Origin: Thermoleophilaceae bacterium
Lineage (GTDB): Bacteria; Actinomycetota; Thermoleophilia; Solirubrobacterales; Thermoleophilaceae
Direction: 5' to 3'
DNA length: 17,018 nt
Assembly (NCBI GenBank): GCA_013695885.1
Contig: JACCZP010000257.1
Span: 1 to 17,018, forward strand
The notes below the pieces were generated by a model. The model saw only the letters and a program-made list of their open reading frames with translations. It had not been told where the DNA came from and did not search any database. Below, one piece after another: positions 1 to 8,207 of the stretch. The position numbers and the translations under genes are program-made. The stretch's first letter is position 1. Every line of letters begins with the position of its first letter.

Positions 1-354
1 CGGCTGGGGGGCGGCCGGCTCGGTGGCGGGCGGCGCGCGCCGAGTGGCCGGCCGGCGCCCGCGGCGCTTGTCGCGGTGGCGCTTGACCTGGCGGGCGATC
101 TCCTCGGCCACGAGGTTGACGGCGTGCGGCATGCCCTCGGAGGCGTCGCGGGCGCGAAGGGTCACTCCCTTGAGGAAGAGGGTGGCCTCGGCCACCTGAG
201 AGGCGGCGATCGAGGGGTTGCGCTCGGCCGAGAGCTCCACCTCCATCACCGCGAGCGGGGAGACCTGGCGCGCGACCTTCTCGAAGCGGCGCTCGACGTG
301 GCCTCTGAGCTCGTCCCCGACCGTGACGCCTCGACCCTTGACCTCGATGCGCAT
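1..354 (-). CDS. hpf: Ribosome hibernation-promoting factor (HPF/RaiA family), 3' end outside window
   Basis: This protein binds the small ribosomal subunit near the decoding centre and inactivates or dimerises ribosomes in stationary phase. The 118 visible residues start MRIEVKGRGVTVGDELRGHV and contain the family's hallmarks: a beta strand, then a helix in which 'RRFEKVARQ' is seen, then 'VEVELSAERNPSI' and a conserved 'HAVNLVAEEIARQVKRHRDK' helix near residues 81-100. After that comes a basic, Pro/Ala-rich linker. The frame runs off the window at base 1, so the C-terminal dimerisation domain of the long form cannot be confirmed, although the linker suggests it. The ATG at 354 has a good Shine-Dalgarno site (AAGGAG, about 362-370). 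It lies 86 bp downstream of comF on the same strand, the usual comF-hpf-secA order. Confidence 0.9.
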   Translation of the reverse strand, partial: MRIEVKGRGVTVGDELRGHVERRFEKVARQVSPLAVMEVELSAERNPSIAASQVAEATLFLKGVTLRARDASEGMPHAVNLVAEEIARQVKRHRDKRRGRRPATRRAPPATEPAAPQP

Positions 355-360
355 GCCGGC

Positions 361-413
361 TCCTCTCCTTGCGGGTGTGAACGAATGGTATGCCCGCGGT
401 CACCCGGGCACAA
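361..413 (-). promoter_or_regulatory. Candidate hpf promoter and ribosome binding site
   Basis: On the minus strand, TTGTGC (413-408) is followed after 17 nt by TACCAT (390-385). This is a plausible -35/-10 pair (3/6 each). The AAGGAGAGGA Shine-Dalgarno stretch lies at 370-361, ahead of the ATG at 354. A 6-bp inverted repeat (TGCCCG at 391-396, CGGGCA at 405-410) overlaps the spacer and could instead be a weak comF terminator. The RBS is clear; the promoter is a guess from consensus matching. Confidence 0.4.
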
Positions 414-440
414 GGCCGCGGCTGTGATCAAGCGCCACCG

Positions 441-1169
441 TCACCGCCCCGGAGTCCGCGCGTAGGTGACAGCGCGCACGTCCACCGCTCCCTCGCGCCG
501 CAGCGCCGCGGCGCACGCGCCGAGCGTCGCTCCCGTGGTGACAACGTCGTCGACGAGCACGGCGAGCGGCGGCGCTCGTCCCCGGACGCGTACGGCCTGG
601 GCCATAGCCGCGGCGCGCTCGGGGCGGTCACGGCCCATCTGCGTGCCGGCACCGCCCCGGCGCTCGAGGCAGTCGTCCACCTTGAGGCCGGTGCGGGTCG
701 CCAGCGCGGAGGCCAGCAGCGCGGCCTGGTTGAACCCCCGCCGCCGGCGCCGGGCCGGATGCAGGGGAACGGGGACCAGGCGCGCGGCTTCCGCGGCGCC
801 CGAGCCCGCCTCGCGGCCGAACAGCCAGGGCGGCGCTCCCGCCGCGATGGGACCGGCCATGACGTCGGCCAGACCTCGGGCGCCGCGGAACTTCAGCGCC
901 CGGACGAGCGCCGCCGCCGGTCCCTCGTAGGCCAGCGGCGCCCACACGAAGAGTCCGCCACCGGCGGCGCCCGCGGGTCCCCCGGGCCCGCCACCCTCGG
1001 CGCCCGCGGCTCCCCCGGTGTCGAGCCCGCCGTCGTCCTCGGCCGGGACACCGAGCCACCGCAGCGCACGCCGGCACGCCGCGCATAGCGCCCGATCGCC
1101 GCCCGCGTGGGCGCCGCACCCGAAGCACAGCGGCGGGGCGACGATCGACAGGGCGGCGGACAGGCCCAT
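441..1169 (-). CDS. comF: ComF family phosphoribosyltransferase-like protein
   Basis: The 242-residue protein has the ComF architecture. An N-terminal zinc ribbon has Cys15, Cys18, Cys29 and Cys32 (CFGC and CAAC). A type I phosphoribosyltransferase domain carries the PRPP-binding loop VLVDDVVTTGATL at about 204-216, and the family signature LVPVPLHPARRRRRGFNQA lies at about 131-149. ComF proteins act in natural competence or in DNA transactions linked to transformation; the enzyme activity is not established for most members. A Gly/Ala/Pro-rich stretch (residues about 47-72) separates the ribbon from the catalytic domain and looks like a lineage-specific linker. The ATG at 1169 is preceded by a purine-rich GAGGGGGA site. 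It is first in a short minus-strand unit with hpf and divergent from ctaG. Confidence 0.88.
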   Translation of the reverse strand: MGLSAALSIVAPPLCFGCGAHAGGDRALCAACRRALRWLGVPAEDDGGLDTGGAAGAEGGGPGGPAGAAGGGLFVWAPLAYEGPAAALVRALKFRGARGLADVMAGPIAAGAPPWLFGREAGSGAAEAARLVPVPLHPARRRRRGFNQAALLASALATRTGLKVDDCLERRGGAGTQMGRDRPERAAAMAQAVRVRGRAPPLAVLVDDVVTTGATLGACAAALRREGAVDVRAVTYARTPGR

Positions 1170-1263
1170 TCCCCCTCAGCATCGCCGAGCCGGTGCTACA
1201 GCGGTGCAACGACCGCGACGATCTCGCGACAGCCGTGCACCGGCCCCCTACCTTGAGGATCCG

Positions 1264-1308
1264 ATGGCGCCGTCGCCCCCGCCCGCATCACTGCCCCCCG
1301 GGCCGTGA
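1264..1308 (+). CDS. Putative 14-residue proline-rich leader peptide ahead of ctaG
   Basis: A GAGG Shine-Dalgarno site (1255-1258) lies 5 nt before an ATG at 1264 that opens a 14-codon frame, MAPSPPPASLPPGP. Its TGA (1306-1308) overlaps the GTG start of ctaG (1305) as GTGA. Seven of its 14 residues are proline, including PPP and PPG, which are sequences known to stall ribosomes without EF-P. The ctaG start has no Shine-Dalgarno site of its own, so ctaG may be translated by coupling to this small ORF. This is inferred from spacing and composition; no homologue is known to me, and the short frame could be fortuitous. Confidence 0.4.
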   Translation: MAPSPPPASLPPGP

Positions 1309-2123
1309 CCCATCCGATCCTCCACTGGAGCCTCTCCTCGGCTCTGCTGCCGCTGGCGGTCTACGCGGGCATCTACGCGTGGCGCTTCCACACCGTCCGT
1401 CGTGAGACCGGCGGGCGCGGCGCCGGGGCCCGCCAGGCGCTCGCGTTCGCCGCCGGGCTCGTGCTCATGGCGCTCGCCGTGGCCTCACCCCTCGACGGCC
1501 TCGGCGAGGACTATCTCTTCTCCGCGCACATGGTCCAGCATGTGATCCTCGGCGATATCGCGCCGCTGCTGGTGCTCCTCGCGCTCTCGCGGGTCATCAT
1601 GCGCCCGGCCACCCGGCGCCTGCACCGCGTCGAGCGCGCGCTCGGGCCGCTCGCACATCCCGTCGCCTTCCTGGTGGTCGGGCTCGGGCTCGTCTACCTG
1701 TGGCACATCCCCGCGATGTACCAGGCGGCGCTCGCGAATCCCGCCGTCCACGCCCTCGAGCACGCCACCTTCTTCACGGCCGGGCTCGCGATCTGGTGGC
1801 CGCTCATCCAGCCGGTCCCGATGCGCCGGCGCCTGGTCGGACTCGAGACCCTCGGCTACGTGGGAGCGGCCAAGGCCGGCCTCGCGTTCCTCGGCCTCTT
1901 CCTCACCTGGTCGAGCACGCTCGCCTACCCCTACTACGCGACCGTGCCGCGCATCTGGGGCCTGTCGCCGATCGCCGACCAGAACGTGGGCGGGGCGATC
2001 ATGATGATCGAGCAGTCGACGGTGCTGGTGGTGGCCTTCGCGGTGCTGTTCACGCGGATGCTCACGCAGTCGGAGGAGGACGAGCGCCGGCGCGAGCGGC
2101 TCGAGGACGCCGCCACCGCGTGA
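1305..2123 (+). CDS. ctaG: CtaG/Caa3-type cytochrome c oxidase assembly membrane protein
   Basis: This 272-residue polytopic membrane protein matches the Caa3_CtaG family, which helps assemble (probably metallate) caa3-type cytochrome c oxidase. Hydrophobic segments lie at about 8-26, 45-60, 82-97, 118-134, 155-170, 187-204 and 229-251. Family motifs are visible: HMVQH (75-79), YLWHIP (131-136), HALEH (149-153) and DQNVGGAIMM (225-234), whose histidines are candidate metal ligands. The C-terminus is a charged cytoplasmic tail. The GTG at 1305 is chosen because it overlaps the small upstream ORF as GTGA and the protein then begins at the family's usual point; no Shine-Dalgarno site precedes it. 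Its TGA overlaps the next gene's GTG. No oxidase subunit genes are in the window. Confidence 0.85.
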   Translation: MTHPILHWSLSSALLPLAVYAGIYAWRFHTVRRETGGRGAGARQALAFAAGLVLMALAVASPLDGLGEDYLFSAHMVQHVILGDIAPLLVLLALSRVIMRPATRRLHRVERALGPLAHPVAFLVVGLGLVYLWHIPAMYQAALANPAVHALEHATFFTAGLAIWWPLIQPVPMRRRLVGLETLGYVGAAKAGLAFLGLFLTWSSTLAYPYYATVPRIWGLSPIADQNVGGAIMMIEQSTVLVVAFAVLFTRMLTQSEEDERRRERLEDAATA

Positions 2124-3748
2124 GCCTCTCCCCCGGAGAGGGTCCCCTCACGCCGGCGCAAGCGCCGCGCGGGCGCCCGCGGCGAGCGGCTCCGTGGATC
2201 GCGGGCGCCCTGGTGGTGGCGCTCGTGATACTCGGCACCGCCCTGGCGACCGCGCCGCCCGGTGCGGTGCTGCCGCGCGACCCGGCCGGCGGCGTCGACC
2301 TCCCGCTGGTGGCCGACGAGTCAGAGGCGCTCACCCCCCGGCAGGTGGCGGCGTTCGACCCCTTCCGCTTCGACCCGGAGCGGGAGGAGGAGTTCGTCGA
2401 GCGCGGCCGGGACGGGTACGAGCATCCCCTGTACGTGAAGAGTCCCGGCGGGGTCGAGGCCGCGGCGGCCCGGACGGGGGGATACCGCGGGCGGGTCCAG
2501 TCGGCCGCCGCGGGCAACGGGGTGAACGCGAACACGCTCGAGGCCATCCTCTTCCTCGAGAGCGGCGGACGGCCCGAGGTGATCGCGGGCGACGACCCCG
2601 AGAACGCCGTCGGCCTCGCTCAGATCCTCCCGAGCACCGCGACGGATCTGCTCGGCATGTCGGTCGACCTCCCGCGGTCCCAGCGGCTGACCCGTCGCAT
2701 CGACCGCGACCGCCGCCGGGTCGTGACCGCGCGCACCGCCCGAGCGCGCCGGGAGGCGGCCATCCGCGTGCGCGAGCTCTCCCGGGAGCGCCGGCGCATC
2801 GACGACCGCTTCAATCCGACCCGCTCGATCGGCGCGGCCGCGCGGTACCTGGCCATCGCCGGGGAGCGCTTCGGCCGCGAGGACCTGGCCGCGGTGTCCT
2901 ACCACATGGGGATGGGGAACCTCGAAGACGTGGTGGAGGACTACGTCGCCCCCCGGCGACCCCGGCGGCGCCCGTCGAGGACGGTGTCGGCTTACGACCT
3001 CTCCTACGCACGCCTGTTCTACGACTCGGGACCGCGCCGCAACCGCGCCGCCTTCGAGCGCCTCGCCTCCTTCGGCGACGACTCGCGGACCTACCTCTTT
3101 CGCGTCGAGGCCGCCAAGGAGATCATGCGCCTACAGCGCGGGGACCCGCGGGAGCTGCGCGCTGTCACGGAGCTGCATCTGGCCAAGGCGAGCGCCGAGG
3201 AGGTGCTCCGCCCGGCCTCGGACACCGAGGTCTTCGATGACTCCGTAGCCCTGCGCGAGGCCTACGAGGACGCGGAGCTCGTCCCGCTGCCGAGCGACCC
3301 CGGGCGCCTCGGCTTTCGCATCGATCGCCGCCTGGGCGAGCTCGCGCGCAGCATCGACACGCCACGCGAGCTCTACAGCGGCCTCCGTCCCGAGGCGCTG
3401 GCCACGCTGCTCTTCGTGGCCAAGGAGACCCGCCTCCAGACCGGCGATGAGACCGCCCTCCTGCTCACGAGCGGGGTGCGCGACCGCCCCTACCAGCGAC
3501 TGCTGGTGGCCACCAACCCCGAGGCCACCGAGAACTACTCGCTGCACACCACCGGCTACGCCTTCGACATCGCCCTCCCCCGGTCCGAGCGCCGGCGCGA
3601 CGCCGTGGTGGGGGTCCTCGAGCGCCTGCGCTCGCTGCGCGTGGTCGACTTCGTGTTCGAGCCCGCCGCCATCCACGTGACCGTGGGGCCGGACGCCGAG
3701 GAGCTGCTGCCGCTCTACGAGGGCCTGATCCCGCCCGAGCCGCGATAG
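2120..3748 (+). CDS. Membrane-anchored lytic transglycosylase (SLT) fused to M15-like D,D-peptidase domain
   Basis: The predicted 542-residue protein starts at GTG 2120, overlapping the ctaG stop (GTGA). A basic N-terminus and one hydrophobic segment (about 26-45) indicate a signal anchor with the rest outside the membrane. Residues about 120-275 resemble an SLT lytic transglycosylase, which cleaves glycan strands. They show ESGG with candidate catalytic Glu147, GLAQILP (165-171), FNPTRSIGAAARYL (231-244) and AVSYHMGMGN (258-267) in place of the usual AYNAG. An Arg-rich, probably helical insert (about 186-230) interrupts this domain. Residues about 380-540 carry the M15 metallopeptidase signature SxHxxGxAxD (S474, H476, G479, A481, D483) and a late E514...H519, matching the zinc ligands and catalytic Glu of VanX/VanY-type peptidases but with wider E-to-H spacing. 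The inferred role is cutting both glycan and peptide bonds of peptidoglycan. DUF5715-like naming is possible for the C-terminal domain. Confidence 0.75.
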   Translation: MSLSPGEGPLTPAQAPRGRPRRAAPWIAGALVVALVILGTALATAPPGAVLPRDPAGGVDLPLVADESEALTPRQVAAFDPFRFDPEREEEFVERGRDGYEHPLYVKSPGGVEAAAARTGGYRGRVQSAAAGNGVNANTLEAILFLESGGRPEVIAGDDPENAVGLAQILPSTATDLLGMSVDLPRSQRLTRRIDRDRRRVVTARTARARREAAIRVRELSRERRRIDDRFNPTRSIGAAARYLAIAGERFGREDLAAVSYHMGMGNLEDVVEDYVAPRRPRRRPSRTVSAYDLSYARLFYDSGPRRNRAAFERLASFGDDSRTYLFRVEAAKEIMRLQRGDPRELRAVTELHLAKASAEEVLRPASDTEVFDDSVALREAYEDAELVPLPSDPGRLGFRIDRRLGELARSIDTPRELYSGLRPEALATLLFVAKETRLQTGDETALLLTSGVRDRPYQRLLVATNPEATENYSLHTTGYAFDIALPRSERRRDAVVGVLERLRSLRVVDFVFEPAAIHVTVGPDAEELLPLYEGLIPPEPR

Positions 3749-3854
3749 GCGGCGCATCCGGGCGTCCTCGGTCGCTCGCGTGCTAGCGCACGCCACGCTC
3801 CCTGCGTCCTTCGGCTGCTTGCCTCTCGCGGCTCGGGACCTGACTGTCGCCGCG
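3749..3854. terminator. Convergent intergenic region with a small hairpin
   Basis: This 106-bp gap separates two genes that converge. It contains a perfect 6-bp inverted repeat, GCGTGC (3778-3783) and GCACGC (3788-3793), with a TAGC loop. No T-run follows on either strand, so termination is only suggested by position. Nothing else is recognisable here. Confidence 0.25.
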
Positions 3855-4847
3855 CTAGGCCGACCGGGGCCGCAGGCTCTCCACGATCCCTGTGTGCCCG
3901 AGGGTCCCGCCGACCACGATGGCGCCCTCCTCGACGTCGGTCCCCGGGAAGATGATCGTGTCGCGCAGCGAGGCGCCCGCGCCGACCCCTGCGCCGTCCC
4001 CGATCACCACGGGACCCATCAGGCGCGCACCGTCACCGATCCGAGCCCCCGCGCCCACCCACACCGATCCCGAGAGGGTCTCGAGCTCGCCCACCTCGGC
4101 GCCCTCGCTCACGAACAGGCCCTCCTGGCGCTCCTCGCCGCGCCACTCGACCCGCAGACGGCCCTCGAGGGCGGCAAAGGTCCCCTGCCGCAGCTCCTCG
4201 AGCGAGCCGACGTCGTTCCAGTAGGCATCGATCTCGTGCACGTGGAAGGGCACGTCGTTGTCGAGCAGCACCGGGAAGACGTCTTTCGCCCAGTCCACCG
4301 GATCGTCGTCCGGGAAGTAGTCGAAGATCTCCGGTGAGAAGCAGTAGATCCCGCAGTTGGCGAGGTCCGACAGCGCCTCCGCCGGATCCGGCTTCTCCTG
4401 GAAGCCCTGGACGCGCCCGTCCTCGTCGTGGATGACGACGCCGTACTCCTCGGTGTCGGCCACGCGCTTCACGGCAAGCGTGCCGATCCCCCCGGCCTCG
4501 CGGTGGCGCTCGACGAGCGCGGCCACGTCGAGGTCGGTGAGCGCGTCGCCGGAGACCACGACGACCGGGTCGTCCCCGAAGAAGTCGGCCACGTTTCGTA
4601 CGCCGCCGGCGGTTCCGAGCAGCTCCTCCTCGTAGCGCCAGGTGAAGCGCTCGCCGAAGTAACCGCGGATCTCGTCGGGAAACCAGTGCAGGTTGGCCAC
4701 GAGCTCGTCGAAGCCCTGGGCGTCGAGGAGATCCACGATGTGCGCCATCACCGGGCGGTCGAGGACCGGGACCATCGGCTTCGGCACCTCGAAGGTGATC
4801 GGCTGGAGCCGGGTGCCGAGCCCGGCGGCGAGGACCATGGCCTTCAT
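3855..4847 (-). CDS. NDP-sugar pyrophosphorylase (sugar-1-phosphate nucleotidyltransferase) with left-handed beta-helix tail
   Basis: The 330-residue enzyme has the nucleotidyltransferase fold that joins a sugar-1-phosphate to NTP, releasing pyrophosphate. The signature LAAGLGTRLQPITFEVPKPM covers residues 6-25. The metal-binding SGD is at 99-101, EKP at 151-153, NCGIY at 164-168 and WNDVGS at 210-215. Residues about 244-315 hold hexapeptide-like repeats (VGAGARIGDGA, VIGDGAGVGAG) of a left-handed beta-helix. The best family guess is GDP-mannose or dTDP/UDP-glucose pyrophosphorylase; the substrate cannot be read from sequence. The ATG at 4847 lacks a clear Shine-Dalgarno site, and the in-frame Met4 is an alternative. 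It is the last minus-strand gene before the convergent junction and a paralogue of the gene at 9258-10292. Confidence 0.82.
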   Translation of the reverse strand: MKAMVLAAGLGTRLQPITFEVPKPMVPVLDRPVMAHIVDLLDAQGFDELVANLHWFPDEIRGYFGERFTWRYEEELLGTAGGVRNVADFFGDDPVVVVSGDALTDLDVAALVERHREAGGIGTLAVKRVADTEEYGVVIHDEDGRVQGFQEKPDPAEALSDLANCGIYCFSPEIFDYFPDDDPVDWAKDVFPVLLDNDVPFHVHEIDAYWNDVGSLEELRQGTFAALEGRLRVEWRGEERQEGLFVSEGAEVGELETLSGSVWVGAGARIGDGARLMGPVVIGDGAGVGAGASLRDTIIFPGTDVEEGAIVVGGTLGHTGIVESLRPRSA

Positions 4848-4906
4848 GGAGACGGGACGCTAGCGGAGGAGGGCGGAGCCCGCTGCCCGGACCGAGGCGG
4901 GGGGCA

Positions 4907-4926
4907 GTCGGGGTGCTGCTCCCGAC
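4907..4926 (-). terminator. Hairpin downstream of the second SAH hydrolase
   Basis: GTCGGG (4907-4912) and CCCGAC (4921-4926) form a 6-bp stem with an 8-nt loop, starting 4 bp beyond the stop codon of the hydrolase (4931-4933). There is no U-tract on the transcript side, so termination or processing at this point is only suggested. The rest of the 83-bp gap to the nucleotidyltransferase is GC-rich and shows no clear promoter. Confidence 0.3.
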
Positions 4927-4930
4927 CCGG

Positions 4931-6274
4931 TCAGGTTCCCTGCCGCCAGGAGCGCAGGTACGCGCGCTGGAGCTCGGAGAGGGAGTCGATCGCCACGCCG
5001 AGCGCCTCGAGCTTGAGCCGGGCGATCTCGGCGTCGATGGCCTCCGGCACGCCGTAGACCCGATCCTCGAGCCGCTCGCCGTGGCGCACCAGGTACTCGA
5101 CGCACAGCGCCTGGTTGGCGAACGAGATGTCCATCACCGCGGCGGGGTGGCCGTCGGCCGCGGCCAGGTTCACCACCCGTCCCTGGGCGAGGAGGTGGAT
5201 GCGGCGCCCATCGTGGGTGCGGTGCTCCCGCACCGATGGCCTGACCTCGCGCGAGGACTCGGTCGCCGCCTCGAGGTCGGCCTTGCTGATCTCCACGTCG
5301 AAGTGCCCGGCGTTGGCGACGATGGCCCCGTCCCTCATGGCCGCGAAGTGCTCCGCGCCGATCGCGTCGCGCCCGCCGGTGACCGTGACGAGCACGTCGC
5401 CGCGCGCCGCTGCCTCGACCCCCGGCATGACCTCGTAGCCGTCCATGACCGCCTCGAGCGCGCGAAGCGGGTCGACCTCGCAGACGATCACGTGCGCACC
5501 CGCGCCCTTTGCCCGCAGGGCTACGCCCCGACCGCACCACCCGTAGCCGAAGACCACCACGCGGCTGCCGGCCAGCAGCACGCCGGTGGCACGGACGATG
5601 CCGTCGAGCGTCGACTGCCCGGTGCCGTAGCGGTTGTCCATCAGATGCTTCGTGCTGGCCTCGTTGACCGCGACCACGGGGAACGCGAGCCGGCCCTCTT
5701 TCTGGAGGGCGCGGAGGCGGATGACCCCCGTCGTGGTCTCCTCGGTGCCCCCGACGATCCCCTCCACGAGATCGGCGCGCCGGCCGTGGATGACCGAGAC
5801 CACGTCGGCGCCGTCGTCCATCGTTATCTGAGGACGCCGGTCGCACACGGCGTCGATGTGCCCGTAGTAGGTCTCCGCATCCTCGCCGCGCACGGCGAAC
5901 ACCTCGGCGCCGTAGCTCTCGACCAGGGCCGCGGCCGTCTCGTCCTGCGTCGAGAGAGGATTCGACGCGCACAGGCTGACCTCCGCGCCTCCGGCCATCA
6001 GCGTGCGGACGAGGTTCGCGGTCTCGGCCGTCACGTGCAGGCACGCCGCCACGCACACCCCCTCGAGTGGGCGCTCCCGAGCGAAGCGCGCGCGGACCTG
6101 GGCGAGGACCGGCATGAGCGCGTCGGCCCACTCGATCCGGGCCTGCCCCGCGCCGGCCAGCGCGAGGTCGGCCACGTCGTGGGGCTTCGCCGGAGCGAGC
6201 GCCGCCCCGGTCGAGCCGGCGTCCGAGGCGGCGCCGGAGGCCGCGAGGCCGGGAGCGGCCGGCGGCTCGATCAA
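4931..6274 (-). CDS. Second adenosylhomocysteinase paralogue, short archaeal/thermophile-like form
   Basis: This SAH hydrolase-family protein (447 residues from TTG 6274) retains the NAD-dependent chemistry residues: His80 (CLHVTAET), Asp154, Glu179 (TEETTTG), Lys209, Asp213 and Asn214 (TKHLMDN), the NAD loop GYGWCG (243-248), His324 (NAGHFD) and His376 (DGHPA). It lacks the roughly 40-residue insertion and the C-terminal Lys/Tyr tail found in its neighbour, as in the short forms of Thermotoga and archaea, some of which prefer S-inosylhomocysteine (known for Methanocaldococcus). Its substrate is therefore uncertain. The start is doubtful: TTG 6274 gives an Ala/Gly-rich 33-residue leader, while GTG 6175 (Val34) begins close to the usual family N-terminus. 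It lies 30 bp after its paralogue, in the same frame, separated by one TAG. Confidence 0.85.
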   Translation of the reverse strand: MIEPPAAPGLAASGAASDAGSTGAALAPAKPHDVADLALAGAGQARIEWADALMPVLAQVRARFARERPLEGVCVAACLHVTAETANLVRTLMAGGAEVSLCASNPLSTQDETAAALVESYGAEVFAVRGEDAETYYGHIDAVCDRRPQITMDDGADVVSVIHGRRADLVEGIVGGTEETTTGVIRLRALQKEGRLAFPVVAVNEASTKHLMDNRYGTGQSTLDGIVRATGVLLAGSRVVVFGYGWCGRGVALRAKGAGAHVIVCEVDPLRALEAVMDGYEVMPGVEAAARGDVLVTVTGGRDAIGAEHFAAMRDGAIVANAGHFDVEISKADLEAATESSREVRPSVREHRTHDGRRIHLLAQGRVVNLAAADGHPAAVMDISFANQALCVEYLVRHGERLEDRVYGVPEAIDAEIARLKLEALGVAIDSLSELQRAYLRSWRQGT

Positions 6275-6304
6275 CCGGCCCGCGTCCCCGCGTCCCTGGG
6301 CGCC

Positions 6305-7762
<1,458 letters not shown>

Positions 7763-7813
7763 GGGGACTCCGTGGTTCGGGGAGAGCGGCTGAGGTTCAG
7801 GTTCATGGAGCGG

Positions 7814-8170
7814 CTACGCAGGTGCTCCCAGCAGGCGCTCATGCTTCTCCTGCTCGAAGCGCAGCCAGTCGTTCTCCGAGGAGAGGCCCTCGGGCCGCTC
7901 CGGAGCCGAGTCAAACCAGCACTCGAGCGCCGTGCGAAGGTCGGCGTCGCTACGCAGGCGCCGGGCGAAGGCGACGTCGGACAGGTGACAGTCGAAGTCG
8001 GTGAGCAGCTCGCGGAGCGTGCGCAGCCGCTGGAGCTCTCCGGCGCCGAACAGCCGGTAGCCGGAGGGGTTGCGCGGCGGTCGGACCAGTCCCACCCGCT
8101 CCAGGTAGCGGAGCATCCGCGGGGACCAGCCGGTGGTCTCCGCAGCCTCGTGGATGGTGAGAGCGGCCAT
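7814..8170 (-). CDS. MerR-family transcriptional regulator
   Basis: This 118-residue protein has an N-terminal MerR winged helix-turn-helix: TIHEAAETTGWSPRMLRYLE (5-24), then the wing GLVRPPRNPSGYRLFG (27-42). A helix LQRLRTLRELL (46-56) follows and probably leads into the dimerisation coiled coil. The C-terminal part (about 75-118) is short, acidic and has no recognisable ligand domain; Cys61 and Cys84 are not arranged as a metal-binding loop. The effector is unknown. The gene lies directly upstream of ahcY in the same orientation, 29 bp after the isomerase stop, with a palindrome overlapping its promoter region. I infer autoregulation and possible control of the methyl-cycle genes. The ATG at 8170 has no strong Shine-Dalgarno site. 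Confidence 0.85.
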   Translation of the reverse strand: MAALTIHEAAETTGWSPRMLRYLERVGLVRPPRNPSGYRLFGAGELQRLRTLRELLTDFDCHLSDVAFARRLRSDADLRTALECWFDSAPERPEGLSSENDWLRFEQEKHERLLGAPA

Positions 8171-8173
8171 TCG

Positions 8174-8207
8174 ACGATCCCAACCTTACCAACATCTTGT
8201 CAAGGTT
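8174..8207 (-). promoter_or_regulatory. Candidate merR promoter with imperfect palindromic operator
   Basis: On the minus strand a perfect -35 hexamer TTGACA lies at 8203-8198. After 19 nt comes GATCGT (8179-8174), a poor -10; a 19-bp spacer is typical of MerR-regulated promoters. An imperfect dyad spans 8182-8207, with outer arms AACCTT and AAGGTT. It is symmetric at 20 of 26 positions and covers the -35 and spacer. The proximity to the merR ATG (8170) would make the transcript nearly leaderless. It overlaps the last codons of the upstream isomerase gene. Confidence 0.45.

Noticed and set aside
1700..2119. Upstream extension of the transglycosylase frame by 140 residues
   Set aside because: It overlaps the conserved half of ctaG in another frame and is His/Arg/Pro-rich with no domain. 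GTG 2120 places a signal anchor at the N-terminus.
7763..7813. SAH or SAM riboswitch upstream of ahcY
   Set aside because: The gap is only 51 bp and directly follows merR. I see no conserved riboswitch core, only a short TGAACC direct repeat and the Shine-Dalgarno site.
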